This document shows, piece after piece, positions 27,386 to 36,136 of a stretch of DNA of 64,000 nucleotides. Source of the stretch: Planctomycetota bacterium (lineage in GTDB: Bacteria; Planctomycetota; Phycisphaerae; Phycisphaerales; Phycisphaeraceae); NCBI GenBank assembly GCA_024279865.1, contig JAJRRC010000022.1, forward strand, positions 124,001 through 188,000. The letters are read 5' to 3'. The notes beneath the pieces are model-generated. The model worked only from the letters and a program-made list of their open reading frames with translations. It was not told the origin of the DNA and did not search any database. Position 1 is the first letter of the stretch. Each line of letters begins with the position of its first letter. A program made the position numbers and the translations under genes.

Positions 27386-28453
27386 ATGTCTGTGGATCAG
27401 GATTTAGCCATTTTCGATGAGATTCCCGCTCGGTGCGAGCAATTGCGTCAAGTCATTGGGCAAGCGGTGGTGGGTCAGTCGCAGACGGTGGAACTCCTTT
27501 TGGCTGCCTTGATCTGTCATGGCCACGTGTTGTTGGTGGGTGTTCCGGGTTTGGCTAAGACACGGCTGGTGCGAACGTTGGGGGCTGCATTGGATTTAAC
27601 CACGCAGCGGATTCAGTTTACGCCTGACCTGATGCCTTCGGACATTGTGGGAACGGAATTGATTCAGCCAAATTCTCAAACAGGCCAGCGGGAGTTGGTT
27701 TTTCAACCGGGTCCTGTGTTTGCACATTTGGTTTTGGCAGACGAGGTAAACCGGGCACCGCCCAAGACGCAGGCAGCGTTGCTTGAAGCGATGGCCGAGC
27801 GTCAGGTCACTGCTGGGGGGCAGACTCGCGGGTTACCTGAGCCGTTTGTGGTGATTGCCACTCAGAACCCTATTGAGTTGGAGGGGACCTATCCGTTGCC
27901 TGAAGCGCAGTTGGACCGATTTATGTTCAGTTGCCACATGGATTATCCAGATCGAGCCCAAGAGATGGCCATTGCGCGTCTGGGCGAAGATGATTTTGAG
28001 CAGGCCATTAAGCCGGTGGTAGATCATCCAACACTTGGGGCATGGAACCGCGTCGTCGGCAAGATGCCTGTGAGCGAGAGGCTCACGGGACTGGTCGTGG
28101 ATTTGGTTCGCGCAACCCGACCCAGTCAACAAGAAACATTGCCAGGAAAACAACCGGGGGAGCCGGGGGTACGACCGGGGGCACTTCCGGGGGCGGGGGC
28201 GGGGGTGGGGGCACTTCCGGGGGTGGATCGTTATCTTTCGTGGGGCGTGGGACCTCGTGGGACTCAGCATGTCTTGCGGGGGGCGTGTGCGTTGGCTGCG
28301 ATGGCAGGCGAGCCGACACCGACATTGGACCATGTTCGTCTCGTGGCACCGGCGGTTTTGCGTCATCGGTTGGTTTTAAATTTTGATGCGATGAGTCAGC
28401 AGATCACGCCTGATCAGATTCTCGAAGAAGTTTTGGAGACATGCCTCAAATGA
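27386..28453 (+). CDS. MoxR family AAA+ ATPase with repeat-derived insertion
   Basis: 355 aa from ATG 27386 (alternative ATG at 27374). Walker A is GVPGLAKTR, Walker B is LVLADEVNRAPPKTQ, sensor region IATQNPIELEGTYPLPEAQLD, and the lid has WGVGPRG. MoxR ATPases act as chaperones, usually beside VWA-domain genes; none is here. About residues 256-276 (PGEPGVRPGALPGAGAGVGALPG) form a Pro/Gly insertion encoded by the G/C-rich repeat, placed between the lid helix VRATRP and the conserved DRYLSWGVGPRG. The next gene overlaps in an ATGA. Confidence 0.9.
   Translation: MSVDQDLAIFDEIPARCEQLRQVIGQAVVGQSQTVELLLAALICHGHVLLVGVPGLAKTRLVRTLGAALDLTTQRIQFTPDLMPSDIVGTELIQPNSQTGQRELVFQPGPVFAHLVLADEVNRAPPKTQAALLEAMAERQVTAGGQTRGLPEPFVVIATQNPIELEGTYPLPEAQLDRFMFSCHMDYPDRAQEMAIARLGEDDFEQAIKPVVDHPTLGAWNRVVGKMPVSERLTGLVVDLVRATRPSQQETLPGKQPGEPGVRPGALPGAGAGVGALPGVDRYLSWGVGPRGTQHVLRGACALAAMAGEPTPTLDHVRLVAPAVLRHRLVLNFDAMSQQITPDQILEEVLETCLK
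28150..28215. repeat. G/C-rich tandem repeat inside moxR
   Basis: CCGGGGGAG, CCGGGGGTACGA, CCGGGGGCACTT and CCGGGGGCG units follow each other in frame, with two copies of GGGGGCACTTCC. They encode PGEPG, PGALPGA and similar linkers in a normally conserved AAA+ lid region. Confidence 0.85.
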
Positions 28454-29259
28454 ACAGCAAACACACAACGCCCCATCACTGGTATCGGATCATCGGATGG
28501 ATCGGCATCTGCTGCCTGGCGAGTTGCTCCGCGGAGTATCAGTCCAAGCAACTGCATCGCGCCCGCCAAGCTTATACCCAAAAAAACTACACACAGTCTT
28601 ACCACTTGTCTGTTGGCATTTTCCGGTCCGCTAGCACGCAGTCGACCGTCACGCAGGAGGCCTACTACCTTGCGGGCATGTCCTCTCACAAGCTCAAAAA
28701 ATTTGCCACCGCCAAGAAGATGCTTCATCAAGCCTCAACGAGTTTGGACCGCCAATTGGCAGGCGACGCGTTGACTCAATTGGGCTTGATCTACAACAAA
28801 GAGTTGCAATTCGCCAAGGCAGCGGCGGCTTTTAGCGGTGCGGCTGTAAAATTAAATGGGCAGGAACGAGCACAGTGTTATTTTCATGCAGGCTTGGCTC
28901 AGCAGAATTTAGGTTGGTGGCCTCGGGCGAGATCTTCGCTGTTACTGGCGCGTGGGTACAACAAAAAAGCAGAGTTGGGCCGTCAGATCCAAGCGTATTT
29001 GAACACCACAGGCTTCACACTTCAGGTGGGCGCTTTTCGCCAGCGGTCTTTGGCGATGCGGCGAGCAGGTGAATTAACCCGTCTCACCCAAAACATGCGG
29101 ATCAGTCTGCCTCGCGTGACTGCGGAAAATCCGTCTCCCAAAAGCCCGTTGTTGTATCGGGTTCACATTGGACACTTTTCCAGCTACAACACGGCCGCCG
29201 CAGCCCGCAAACAAATCCAAGTCTCCGAGGCCATGATTGTCCCACTGGCGAAGCCTTGA
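28450..29259 (+). CDS. Lipoprotein with TPR-like helices and C-terminal SPOR domain
   Basis: 269 aa from the ATG in the ATGA overlap with moxR (28441 is an alternative). The lipobox LASC at residues 23-26 follows a hydrophobic stretch. The middle is built of TPR-like helices (AYTQKNYTQSYHLSVGIF, ALTQLGLIYNKELQFAKAAAAF). The C-terminal 80 residues resemble a SPOR domain (FTLQVGAFRQRSLAMRRAGEL, YRVHIGHFSSYNTAAAARK), which binds denuded peptidoglycan at division sites. A role in envelope maintenance is inferred. Confidence 0.78.
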   Translation: MNSKHTTPHHWYRIIGWIGICCLASCSAEYQSKQLHRARQAYTQKNYTQSYHLSVGIFRSASTQSTVTQEAYYLAGMSSHKLKKFATAKKMLHQASTSLDRQLAGDALTQLGLIYNKELQFAKAAAAFSGAAVKLNGQERAQCYFHAGLAQQNLGWWPRARSSLLLARGYNKKAELGRQIQAYLNTTGFTLQVGAFRQRSLAMRRAGELTRLTQNMRISLPRVTAENPSPKSPLLYRVHIGHFSSYNTAAAARKQIQVSEAMIVPLAKP

Positions 29260-29305
29260 TCAAACCGTTTCATTCGGCACGGCTATTGGGCTCTTTTAAC
29301 AATCG

Positions 29306-29629
29306 TTATTTCTCTATGTCCAAAGGTCTTTCAGAGGAACCCACTGGGGTCAACTGCTGGCATCGTCGCAAAGACGCGAGCAAAAGTCCATGGGCATCTG
29401 AACGGTTGGCCTCGTGAAAATAGGCCTGGATCACTGCGGGCGGATCTTGTGCGTCAAGGAAGGGTTGAACCTGACCTTGGGTCAATTTCCACAACAATTT
29501 AAGAAGCTGAACATCTTCTTCTTGTGGATTTGGGTCAGCCAATGGCGCCTTTTCAGATTGTTCAAACAAGGTCATTGTCCAACTCGTCATCAAGAGAAAA
29601 AACCACTTTTTTATTTCGACATGAAACAC
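29306..29629 (-). CDS. Small protein downstream of the AraC regulator
   Basis: About 107 aa if a GTG at 29629 is used, giving a hydrophobic N-terminus (FFLLMTSWTMTLF) that could be a signal peptide; an ATG at 29590 gives 94 aa. The rest is soluble and helical. The stop codon of the AraC gene is only 10 bases upstream. No family was recognised, and the coding call rests on an open frame and operon-like position. Confidence 0.4.
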   Translation of the reverse strand: MFHVEIKKWFFLLMTSWTMTLFEQSEKAPLADPNPQEEDVQLLKLLWKLTQGQVQPFLDAQDPPAVIQAYFHEANRSDAHGLLLASLRRCQQLTPVGSSERPLDIEK

Positions 29630-29639
29630 AGGTGAGGTG

Positions 29640-30692
29640 CTAAATTCCCATGAGTGCATACGGGTCATAGGTACAGGTTGCCTGTCGATAATCCATCGGC
29701 CGCACCCCAATGCGACGGCCGAACGTGGCGGTAAAGTGGCCATGATCTGAAAAACCACAACGCAGCGCAATCTCTCCCACCGACAGGCGGCCATGAGCCA
29801 ACATCCATTGCGCCACCTGAAGCTGACGTGCCTGCAAATACTGCTTGGGACTGGTCCCAACGTGCTTGGTAAACAAGCGATGAAAATGATACGGACTCAC
29901 CCGTGCAGCCTGTGCAATCGTGGTGAGACTGGGATTTTCATGAAAATGATCCCGAATAAAAGCCACCGCCCTAGCCACCCGATCATCTCCAAACTCGACT
30001 GTCATGCTGATGGATTTATCTTGCATGGGTCTTCGCTCAATGGACCAATACACCGCCTCGGACAATTCAAACACTCGCTGCTTCGTAAAACAAATCCAGT
30101 CCGCATGCTCCCCCCGTTCCATGACAAAATCATGCACCTGCCCAAGAACCAAATCAGGCCAACGCTGAGCAACCACCCTCTGCAAGGCTTCAAACATGGT
30201 CCTGGTGCTTTGATCGTCCCCCGCCAATGCCAATTGCGCCAAGGGGTCTGCGTGAATCAGACGGCCATCATGCCCCAACAAAAACTTGGTCAAACCCAAC
30301 TCAAGACCATAATTAAAAAGTGTTTGCCAATAAGCCAAACGACACTGAGCCGTCACCCTGTCCACAGACGAAAAATGACCCACCTCACGTCGCAACGCCA
30401 AAATCCAAACACGCCTGTCCTTCACCGATTCAATTCGCTGGCAAACCAACAAATGCTCATCACTTTCATGATGAACCCCTTGATCCAAACCCAAGACCCA
30501 GTCACGAACCTCCACCGCGGACCAATTTTGACAGGCCAAAACTTCATCCAATTGCGGATGATCCATATGAAACAAGCCCAACAGAGCTGAATCAGAAGGC
30601 AAACAATGTTTCAACGCTTCCAAAAAAACCGAGCCAGACGGGCTCATTGGAATCGGAGAAGCAAATGATTGATTCTTATATTTGGTCAACAT
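29640..30692 (-). CDS. AraC family transcriptional regulator
   Basis: 350 aa. The C-terminal about 100 residues hold the two helix-turn-helix motifs (SLTTIAQAARVSPYHFHRLFTKHVGTSPKQYLQARQ and VGEIALRCGFSDHGHFTATFGRRIGVRPMDYR in shorter form). The N-terminal 230 residues match no sensor domain I recognise. The target is unknown; the only same-strand neighbour downstream is a small protein gene. Confidence 0.9.
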   Translation of the reverse strand: MLTKYKNQSFASPIPMSPSGSVFLEALKHCLPSDSALLGLFHMDHPQLDEVLACQNWSAVEVRDWVLGLDQGVHHESDEHLLVCQRIESVKDRRVWILALRREVGHFSSVDRVTAQCRLAYWQTLFNYGLELGLTKFLLGHDGRLIHADPLAQLALAGDDQSTRTMFEALQRVVAQRWPDLVLGQVHDFVMERGEHADWICFTKQRVFELSEAVYWSIERRPMQDKSISMTVEFGDDRVARAVAFIRDHFHENPSLTTIAQAARVSPYHFHRLFTKHVGTSPKQYLQARQLQVAQWMLAHGRLSVGEIALRCGFSDHGHFTATFGRRIGVRPMDYRQATCTYDPYALMGI

Positions 30693-30832
30693 CGGATTTC
30701 AACCATTTCTTCGCATCAAAGCGAAATATGACCTGCCCCCCCCCTTCCAGACACGCGGACAACCTAGAATCATTCTACGAACGATAGGCGCTCGAATTCC
30801 ACTATTGGTTATAAAAAAAAAGGGGGACTAAC

Positions 30833-31366
30833 CTAAGGCTTGACCGGTTGATCCGACCAGGCGGTAATATCCGAACAGGGCTGTTCAAGCCTCCATTGTA
30901 GATTTCCGCCCGCGCAATTGATGTGCGCCATGAAGAATTTTCGGCGATAACGCCAGAATAACGGCCAAATAATCTGGCGATCCGTCTGAGGAATCGGCAA
31001 ATCCATGAGCTTGTCCGGATCATGCCACTCCAAAACGCCTTCGTTAAATTTCATTCGCATCACTTTAGCAGGACAGGTTAATTCATACAGAAAAATCAAC
31101 CAATGCGTGGCATCAAGGTAGCCTGTTTCAGAAATAATGCCCGTCAGATGTAAATCTTCAGGCAAGCAGGTCACTTCCACTTCTTCGTGAATTTCACGAA
31201 TCGCACAAGCAGTCGGACTTTCCCCGATCTGCTGCTCAAGCTTCCCGCCGATGGGCGAGTAAAGCTCAATGTTGGGCTCTTTGTGACGATGCAGCAAAAG
31301 CACCCGCCCCTGCTCATCAAAGAGGTAACACAGCGCGGCAATTCGATAAGGTAAATCAGTGGACAT
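30833..31366 (-). CDS. NUDIX hydrolase
   Basis: 177 aa from MSTDLPYR (MSSKM at 31378 is an alternative). The NUDIX box is intact: G followed by KLEQQIGE, then REIHEEVEV. The protein probably hydrolyses a nucleoside diphosphate derivative; the substrate cannot be told from sequence. It follows leuC on the same strand after 39 bases. Confidence 0.88.
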   Translation of the reverse strand: MSTDLPYRIAALCYLFDEQGRVLLLHRHKEPNIELYSPIGGKLEQQIGESPTACAIREIHEEVEVTCLPEDLHLTGIISETGYLDATHWLIFLYELTCPAKVMRMKFNEGVLEWHDPDKLMDLPIPQTDRQIIWPLFWRYRRKFFMAHINCAGGNLQWRLEQPCSDITAWSDQPVKP

Positions 31367-31405
31367 CTTTGAAGACACAACCTTGCTTATTTTCAGTCAA
31401 TCTTT

Positions 31406-32821
31406 TCAGCAGATTCCTGCACTGCCGGTGGTGATGGGGCCGTTGATATAGTCCCGTGGGTCGGTTACATGGCCGGTCAGAGCTGACGCAGCAGCGGTCA
31501 ATGGGGAAGCAAGGAACACGCCTGCTTCTTTGTGACCCATGCGGCCGGGGAAGTTACGGTTGGTCGTGCTGATGCAGTTGATCGGCTCATTGAGACGACC
31601 AAAGGTATCTTGCGGCCCGCCCAAACAGGCTGCACACGAAGCAGCGCCAAGCAGACAGCCCGCGTCTTGAAGCACCTGTTCAATATTCTTTTGACCTTCC
31701 TTCACAGGTTCGCCGTCGAGACCCAGACGTTTCATGTCTGCGTGAACTTCGGTGGAACCAGGGACGACAAAGGTGGGGATTTTCACCTGCTGGCCATGAA
31801 GGATGTTGGCAGCAAAGATCATGTCGGTGATTTTTCCGCCTGTACAGGAACCGATGTAGGCTCGGTCGAGTTTGATGTCTTTGCATTCACGGGCGGTGGC
31901 GGTATTGTCAGGGCTGTGAGGTTTGGCCACGAGGGGTTCAAGGTCATTGAGGTCCCAAGTGAATTCGCCGTCATATTCTGCGTTAACGTCTTCTTGATAA
32001 ACGGTCCAGTCGGGGCGATTGGATCGCGCTTCGACGTAGCGAAGGGTTTTTTCGTCCACATCACAGATGCCGTTTTTACCACCCGCTTCGATGGCCATGT
32101 TGGTGAGGGTCATCCGATCTTCGAGGCTCAAGCTCTGCACGCCGTCGCCGGTGAAATACATGGCTTTGTAGGTTGCACCGGAGAAGCCGACTTGGCCGAT
32201 GACTGCGAGGATGAGGTCTTTGGCGGTGAGGTAGGGCGGGATGTTGCCTTTAAAGGTGAACTTCATGGTCGGCGGCACTTTGAGCCATGTTTTACCGGTT
32301 CCCATGGCAAAGGCGGCATCGGTGTTGCCGACACCGGTGGCGAATTGACCGAAAGCACCTGCGGTGCAGGTATGGCTATCGGTGCCGAGCATGATTTCAC
32401 CCGGACGGCAATGGCCTTCTTCGGGCAGTGCTTTGTGGCACACCCCTTTGTAGTTGGTTTGGGTGGGGTCCCGGTATGGGTTTGGCATTCCTGATCCGGC
32501 CTGTGTATTCACAAAATCGGGGTCGTAGTAATAGGGAATACCTTGCTCGGTCACAAAGTCCCGTAGGATTTGGATGTTGCGATGACATTTATCGTCTGCG
32601 GTGAAGATGTAGTGATCGGGAATGATTGGAATGCGTGTGGGGTCCCAGACTTTGGCGTCTTTGCCGAAACGTTCTTTGAAGATGCCGATGGTTCCTGGGC
32701 CGCAAACGTCATGGGTCATCAGGATATCAACATTGACCCAGACATTGTCACCGGGTTGAACTTGGTCTTGGCCACAATGGGCTGCAAGGATCTTTTCGGT
32801 CATGGTCATCGCACGCGGCAT
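31406..32821 (-). CDS. leuC: 3-isopropylmalate dehydratase large subunit (aconitase superfamily)
   Basis: 471 aa. The aconitase fold is clear: LGTDSHTCTAGAFGQFATGVG, the cluster cysteines in GSCTGGK and SCAACLGG, and TTNRNFPGRMGHK near the C-terminus. The separate C-terminal swivel domain is absent, so a LeuD partner is needed; none is in the window. The N-terminus (MTMTEKILAAHCG) is of the LeuC2/homoaconitase type. Leucine synthesis is likeliest, but another dehydratase of this family is possible. A GGAG Shine-Dalgarno 8 bases before the ATG at 32821 fixes the start. Confidence 0.82.
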   Translation of the reverse strand: MPRAMTMTEKILAAHCGQDQVQPGDNVWVNVDILMTHDVCGPGTIGIFKERFGKDAKVWDPTRIPIIPDHYIFTADDKCHRNIQILRDFVTEQGIPYYYDPDFVNTQAGSGMPNPYRDPTQTNYKGVCHKALPEEGHCRPGEIMLGTDSHTCTAGAFGQFATGVGNTDAAFAMGTGKTWLKVPPTMKFTFKGNIPPYLTAKDLILAVIGQVGFSGATYKAMYFTGDGVQSLSLEDRMTLTNMAIEAGGKNGICDVDEKTLRYVEARSNRPDWTVYQEDVNAEYDGEFTWDLNDLEPLVAKPHSPDNTATARECKDIKLDRAYIGSCTGGKITDMIFAANILHGQQVKIPTFVVPGSTEVHADMKRLGLDGEPVKEGQKNIEQVLQDAGCLLGAASCAACLGGPQDTFGRLNEPINCISTTNRNFPGRMGHKEAGVFLASPLTAAASALTGHVTDPRDYINGPITTGSAGIC

Positions 32822-32992
32822 ATCAGTTACTCCAACTAGGTTCTCAATGGCAGAACAATTGTCTTAAGTTCAAAAGAAGTCCCGTATCATAGCGTTCACG
32901 AGCCAAATCGGCTACATCCGGACTTTACGCCACGGTCCGGTCGTGACACAATAGAACCTTCGCCTGTGAAACACTATTGGAGACCTAGGCCC

Positions 32993-35260
32993 ATGCAGTT
33001 GATGAGTTGGTCCATTGCCCGATTGGGAAGCCGCTTTGGTTTGTTGTTTGAACCTTACAAGCGTCAAGTACGCCACTCGGCACTGGGACGCTTTTTAGAT
33101 GAGCCATTGGACCTTGCAGTGGGTATCGAAGGGCCTGACGGCCAACAGCGTGTCTTGCCCTTCACCGCTGAGGGAGAATTGTTCCACACCATGGAGCAAT
33201 TTGAACGAGCCAACTCCATTACCTTTCGCGCGTTCAGCGCGGACTACAACCTGCGTTTTGAATTGAATATTCATAGCGTGTTCTATCCACAGGATGAATC
33301 GCTTTGCTTGCTCCCGGCAATTTATCTTGAAATGCGAATCAACCCTGCCGGCGGCGTTCGGTGGACCAAGCCCAAATATCCATCTTTGGACAAAATCAAA
33401 CTTTTTTTACGCATCAACCGCGCCAACACGCAAATTGATGCCGACTCCACCTGCAACCATTGCGGTGCATGCTTGAACATGACCTATGAAAACCGCATGC
33501 AACCCACACTCGATGAAGGACAAACCCAAACAGCCATTCCCGCAGATGATCGCGTGGTCGGGGTCACCGAACGCATCGTCAGCCTAAACGAAGAAGCCGT
33601 CGCCGATGCCGATGGCAAGGGAATGTCCCTCACCTTACCCATCACCGAACAAGGCAGCGGCACCAAATGGCGACTTGTCTGGGGCGCTTTCTGCGGCGAC
33701 CCGGTCTTAACGCTCGGCAAAGGTAAAAACGCTGAGCCAATGAAATTCAAATACACCGCGTTGTGGAAAAACCTCGACGCAGTGATCAAAACCGCGGTCG
33801 AAGAACGCGATGACCGCTTGGCCCGTTCACGCAACTTTGAAAAAATCCTCGAACAAGCCCCCCTGCGAACCGCCCAGCGGCATCTTTTAAATCAAAGCTT
33901 TCAGCAATTCCTCAGCAACACCTTCTGGTGTGAACGTGCCGACGGCACAGACTGGTTTAGCGTCTGGGAAGGAAGCTGCTTTTTCCATTCCACCATCGAT
34001 GTCGAATACAACGTGGCGTTGCTTTACCTGACCTTGTGGCCAAGACTGCTTGCCATCCAATTCGATCAGTGGTCTGAACACTTCACCCCACACAAACCGT
34101 CCCGCGGCGCCTTTTTACATCATGACATGGGCCTAGGCATGACCATCGCAGGCCAAGGCTACAACCATGACATGCCCGTGGAAGAAAACGCAAATTTCCT
34201 GCTGTTGTTACAGGTCTATGCCCATTGGACAGGCGACCTGTCACCGGTCCGCCGCCATGAGAAGCTATGGCTGCAACTGGCCAACTATCTACAGTGGACC
34301 GACCGCGACGCCAGTGGGTTCCCCTCTGAAGGAACCGCCAACACAATTGATGACGCGACCCCTGCCCAGCAATATGTACGCAAACAAACCTACTTAGCAG
34401 TCAAACGATTGGCGGCCCTAAGCGCAGCAAGTGAACTTTTAACCCATCTCAACAAAACCGAGTTGGCCAAGCAATACGAAAACCAAGTCCACCTTGATGT
34501 CCCCCGCATCGAAGAAGCTGCCTGGCGGGGCGATCACTTTGCCACATGCATCGATCCGTCGGCTATGGGACTCAGAGATGCCTGGACCCACAAGCCCCTT
34601 GGAACCGAACCTCTCAAAAACACCGAGGCCTATAGCATTTACACCGCCAATGCCCTGCTCTTGCCTGCAATGTGCGGGCGACCTTGGCTGTTGAACACCC
34701 AAAAACTGATCGACGATATGGTCAACAGCTTGCGTGAAACGCTCGGACGTTATGGTTGTGGACACAATGACGCAGAACCTGAAAACGTCTGGGTCTCCCA
34801 AAATCTTTGGCGCGATCATCTCATGCGATATCTCGGTGCCACCGGCCCCAACCACGCTCAAGGCTATTGGGACATGCAGGTAATGAGCAACACCGCCAAT
34901 CAAAGTTTTGGCTTTATCGATACCTACGTCAACAACAACCTCAGCTTCTACCCCCGAGGCATTGTCTCCATCGGCTACCTGCTTTCGTATCCCAGGCTAA
35001 TCATCGACCGCCTAGCATCCGACGGCGTTCATATCAGTGTGGACCCCGACCGAACCTACGCGCAGCGATGGCCATTGCTACCTCTGGCTGACTGGAAGGC
35101 GGGCAAAGTTCCCGTCTGTGTCGTCGACTGCAACGGCAACGGCTCTCATGTGGTCATCGAAACCGCCATCGAATCCGTCATCGTTCGAGGCGATAACGGC
35201 CCCGAAGACACCAGCCAAATCAGCGGCGTCAACGATCCTTCACAACAATGGATCGGCTAG
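32993..35260 (+). CDS. Large (alpha/alpha)6 glycosidase-like protein, GH52-like
   Basis: 755 aa from ATG 32993, with GGAG upstream; a GTG at 32966 is also in frame. There is no signal peptide. The C-terminal half resembles GH52 beta-xylosidases in order and spacing: WEGSCFFHSTIDVEYNVAL, FLHHDMGLGMTI, GTANTIDDATPAQQ, VWVSQNLW and LSFYPRGIVSIGYLL. The N-terminal half is probably a beta-sandwich. Related glutaminase/DUF4965 proteins share the fold. A cytoplasmic glycosidase is inferred, with substrate unknown. The gene diverges from leuC and precedes pyrE. Confidence 0.55.
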   Translation: MQLMSWSIARLGSRFGLLFEPYKRQVRHSALGRFLDEPLDLAVGIEGPDGQQRVLPFTAEGELFHTMEQFERANSITFRAFSADYNLRFELNIHSVFYPQDESLCLLPAIYLEMRINPAGGVRWTKPKYPSLDKIKLFLRINRANTQIDADSTCNHCGACLNMTYENRMQPTLDEGQTQTAIPADDRVVGVTERIVSLNEEAVADADGKGMSLTLPITEQGSGTKWRLVWGAFCGDPVLTLGKGKNAEPMKFKYTALWKNLDAVIKTAVEERDDRLARSRNFEKILEQAPLRTAQRHLLNQSFQQFLSNTFWCERADGTDWFSVWEGSCFFHSTIDVEYNVALLYLTLWPRLLAIQFDQWSEHFTPHKPSRGAFLHHDMGLGMTIAGQGYNHDMPVEENANFLLLLQVYAHWTGDLSPVRRHEKLWLQLANYLQWTDRDASGFPSEGTANTIDDATPAQQYVRKQTYLAVKRLAALSAASELLTHLNKTELAKQYENQVHLDVPRIEEAAWRGDHFATCIDPSAMGLRDAWTHKPLGTEPLKNTEAYSIYTANALLLPAMCGRPWLLNTQKLIDDMVNSLRETLGRYGCGHNDAEPENVWVSQNLWRDHLMRYLGATGPNHAQGYWDMQVMSNTANQSFGFIDTYVNNNLSFYPRGIVSIGYLLSYPRLIIDRLASDGVHISVDPDRTYAQRWPLLPLADWKAGKVPVCVVDCNGNGSHVVIETAIESVIVRGDNGPEDTSQISGVNDPSQQWIG

Positions 35261-35346
35261 CCATTGTCTCGACACAACATCACCCCACCACGTCAACAAT
35301 CCCCCAATGCGACAACAAAAGGCACAATGCCTATACTCTGGCGATT

Positions 35347-35871
35347 ATGAATACACCCCAATTGATTCAACGGATTGCCGACGAGGCATTGCTACATGGC
35401 GACTTCACTTTGCGGTCCGGCCGCAAGAGCAAATATTACCTAGACAAATACCTCTTTGAGACCCAACCAGACATCCTCAAAGCACTGGGCGAACTGTTTG
35501 CCACCCATATTGATGACTCCGTGGATCGACTGGCTGGTGCTGAACTGGGCGGGATTCCACTGGTGGCCTCGACGAGCATGGCCACGGGGAAGCCCAGCAT
35601 CCTCATTCGCAACCAGAAAAAAGACTACGGCACAGCCAAACAACTCGAAGGCAAACTCGAACAAGGTGACCGAGTGGTCATTGTCGAAGACATTGCCACC
35701 ACCGGCGGACAAGTCCTTGAAGCAGCCAAACTCCTCACCGACCTCGGTGCGGTGGTAGTCAAAATCATTGCGGTGATTGATCGCCAAGAAGGCGCTCGAG
35801 AAAATGTCGAAGGTGCAGGTTTTGTCTTTGAATCCCTGTTTACCAAAACAGACCTGGGCATTGACGAATAA
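35347..35871 (+). CDS. pyrE: Orotate phosphoribosyltransferase
   Basis: Pyrimidine synthesis, orotate plus PRPP to OMP; 174 aa. The N-terminal loop FTLRSGRKSKYYLDKY binds orotate, and the PRPP motif is VVIVEDIATTGGQVLEA. RNQKKDYGTAKQLEG is the flexible catalytic loop. The ATG at 35347 gives the usual N-terminus; the open frame extends upstream without family resemblance. A TATACT at 35333 is a possible -10 box. Confidence 0.96.
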   Translation: MNTPQLIQRIADEALLHGDFTLRSGRKSKYYLDKYLFETQPDILKALGELFATHIDDSVDRLAGAELGGIPLVASTSMATGKPSILIRNQKKDYGTAKQLEGKLEQGDRVVIVEDIATTGGQVLEAAKLLTDLGAVVVKIIAVIDRQEGARENVEGAGFVFESLFTKTDLGIDE

Positions 35872-35944
35872 ACCTGAGGCACCCTGCCGCCAGATGCGAA
35901 TCAATTCGTTGGTGTAAGAATCCGACTTTGTCAAAGCCGCAAGC

Positions 35945-36059
35945 AGTGTATTTTTCATCATTTTTTGCCGCCCCCCCGGACGCGCACGCTGTTAGCGTGC
36001 GGCTGCTTTTCAAATGACCCACCTAGCCAGAAACGGTAAAAAATGATGCAAAATACTCT
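35945..36059 (+). mobile_element. 115-bp foldback element, full copy
   Basis: Terminal inverted repeats of 26 bp match at 23 positions (left AGTGTATTTTTCATCATT..., right complement AGAGTATTTTGCATCATT...). Inside, from left to right, are GCCGCCCCCCCGGACGCGC, a perfect hairpin (GCACGC TGTTA GCGTGC), GGCTGCTTTTCAAATGACCCACC and the right arm. No coding capacity. The gap 35872-36136 otherwise holds only a heptamer array. Confidence 0.88.
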
Positions 36060-36093
36060 AAAAGACTCAAAACGCTCTGTCGTCTTCAATCTT

Positions 36094-36131
36094 CTCTTAC
36101 TGAATAGCTAATAGCTGACAACTGATAGCTT
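36094..36131. repeat. Heptamer array near the foldback element
   Basis: CTTCTCTTACTGA leads into TAGCTAA, TAGCTGA, CAACTGA, TAGCT heptamers. The CTTACTGA leader is the same as at the right arm at 50036. Single arm. Confidence 0.65.
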
Positions 36132-36136
36132 CAAAA

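Noticed and set aside
29640-30692. AraC regulator as controller of the nitrate operon
   Set aside because: It is more than 22 kb away with no matching binding site that I can identify.
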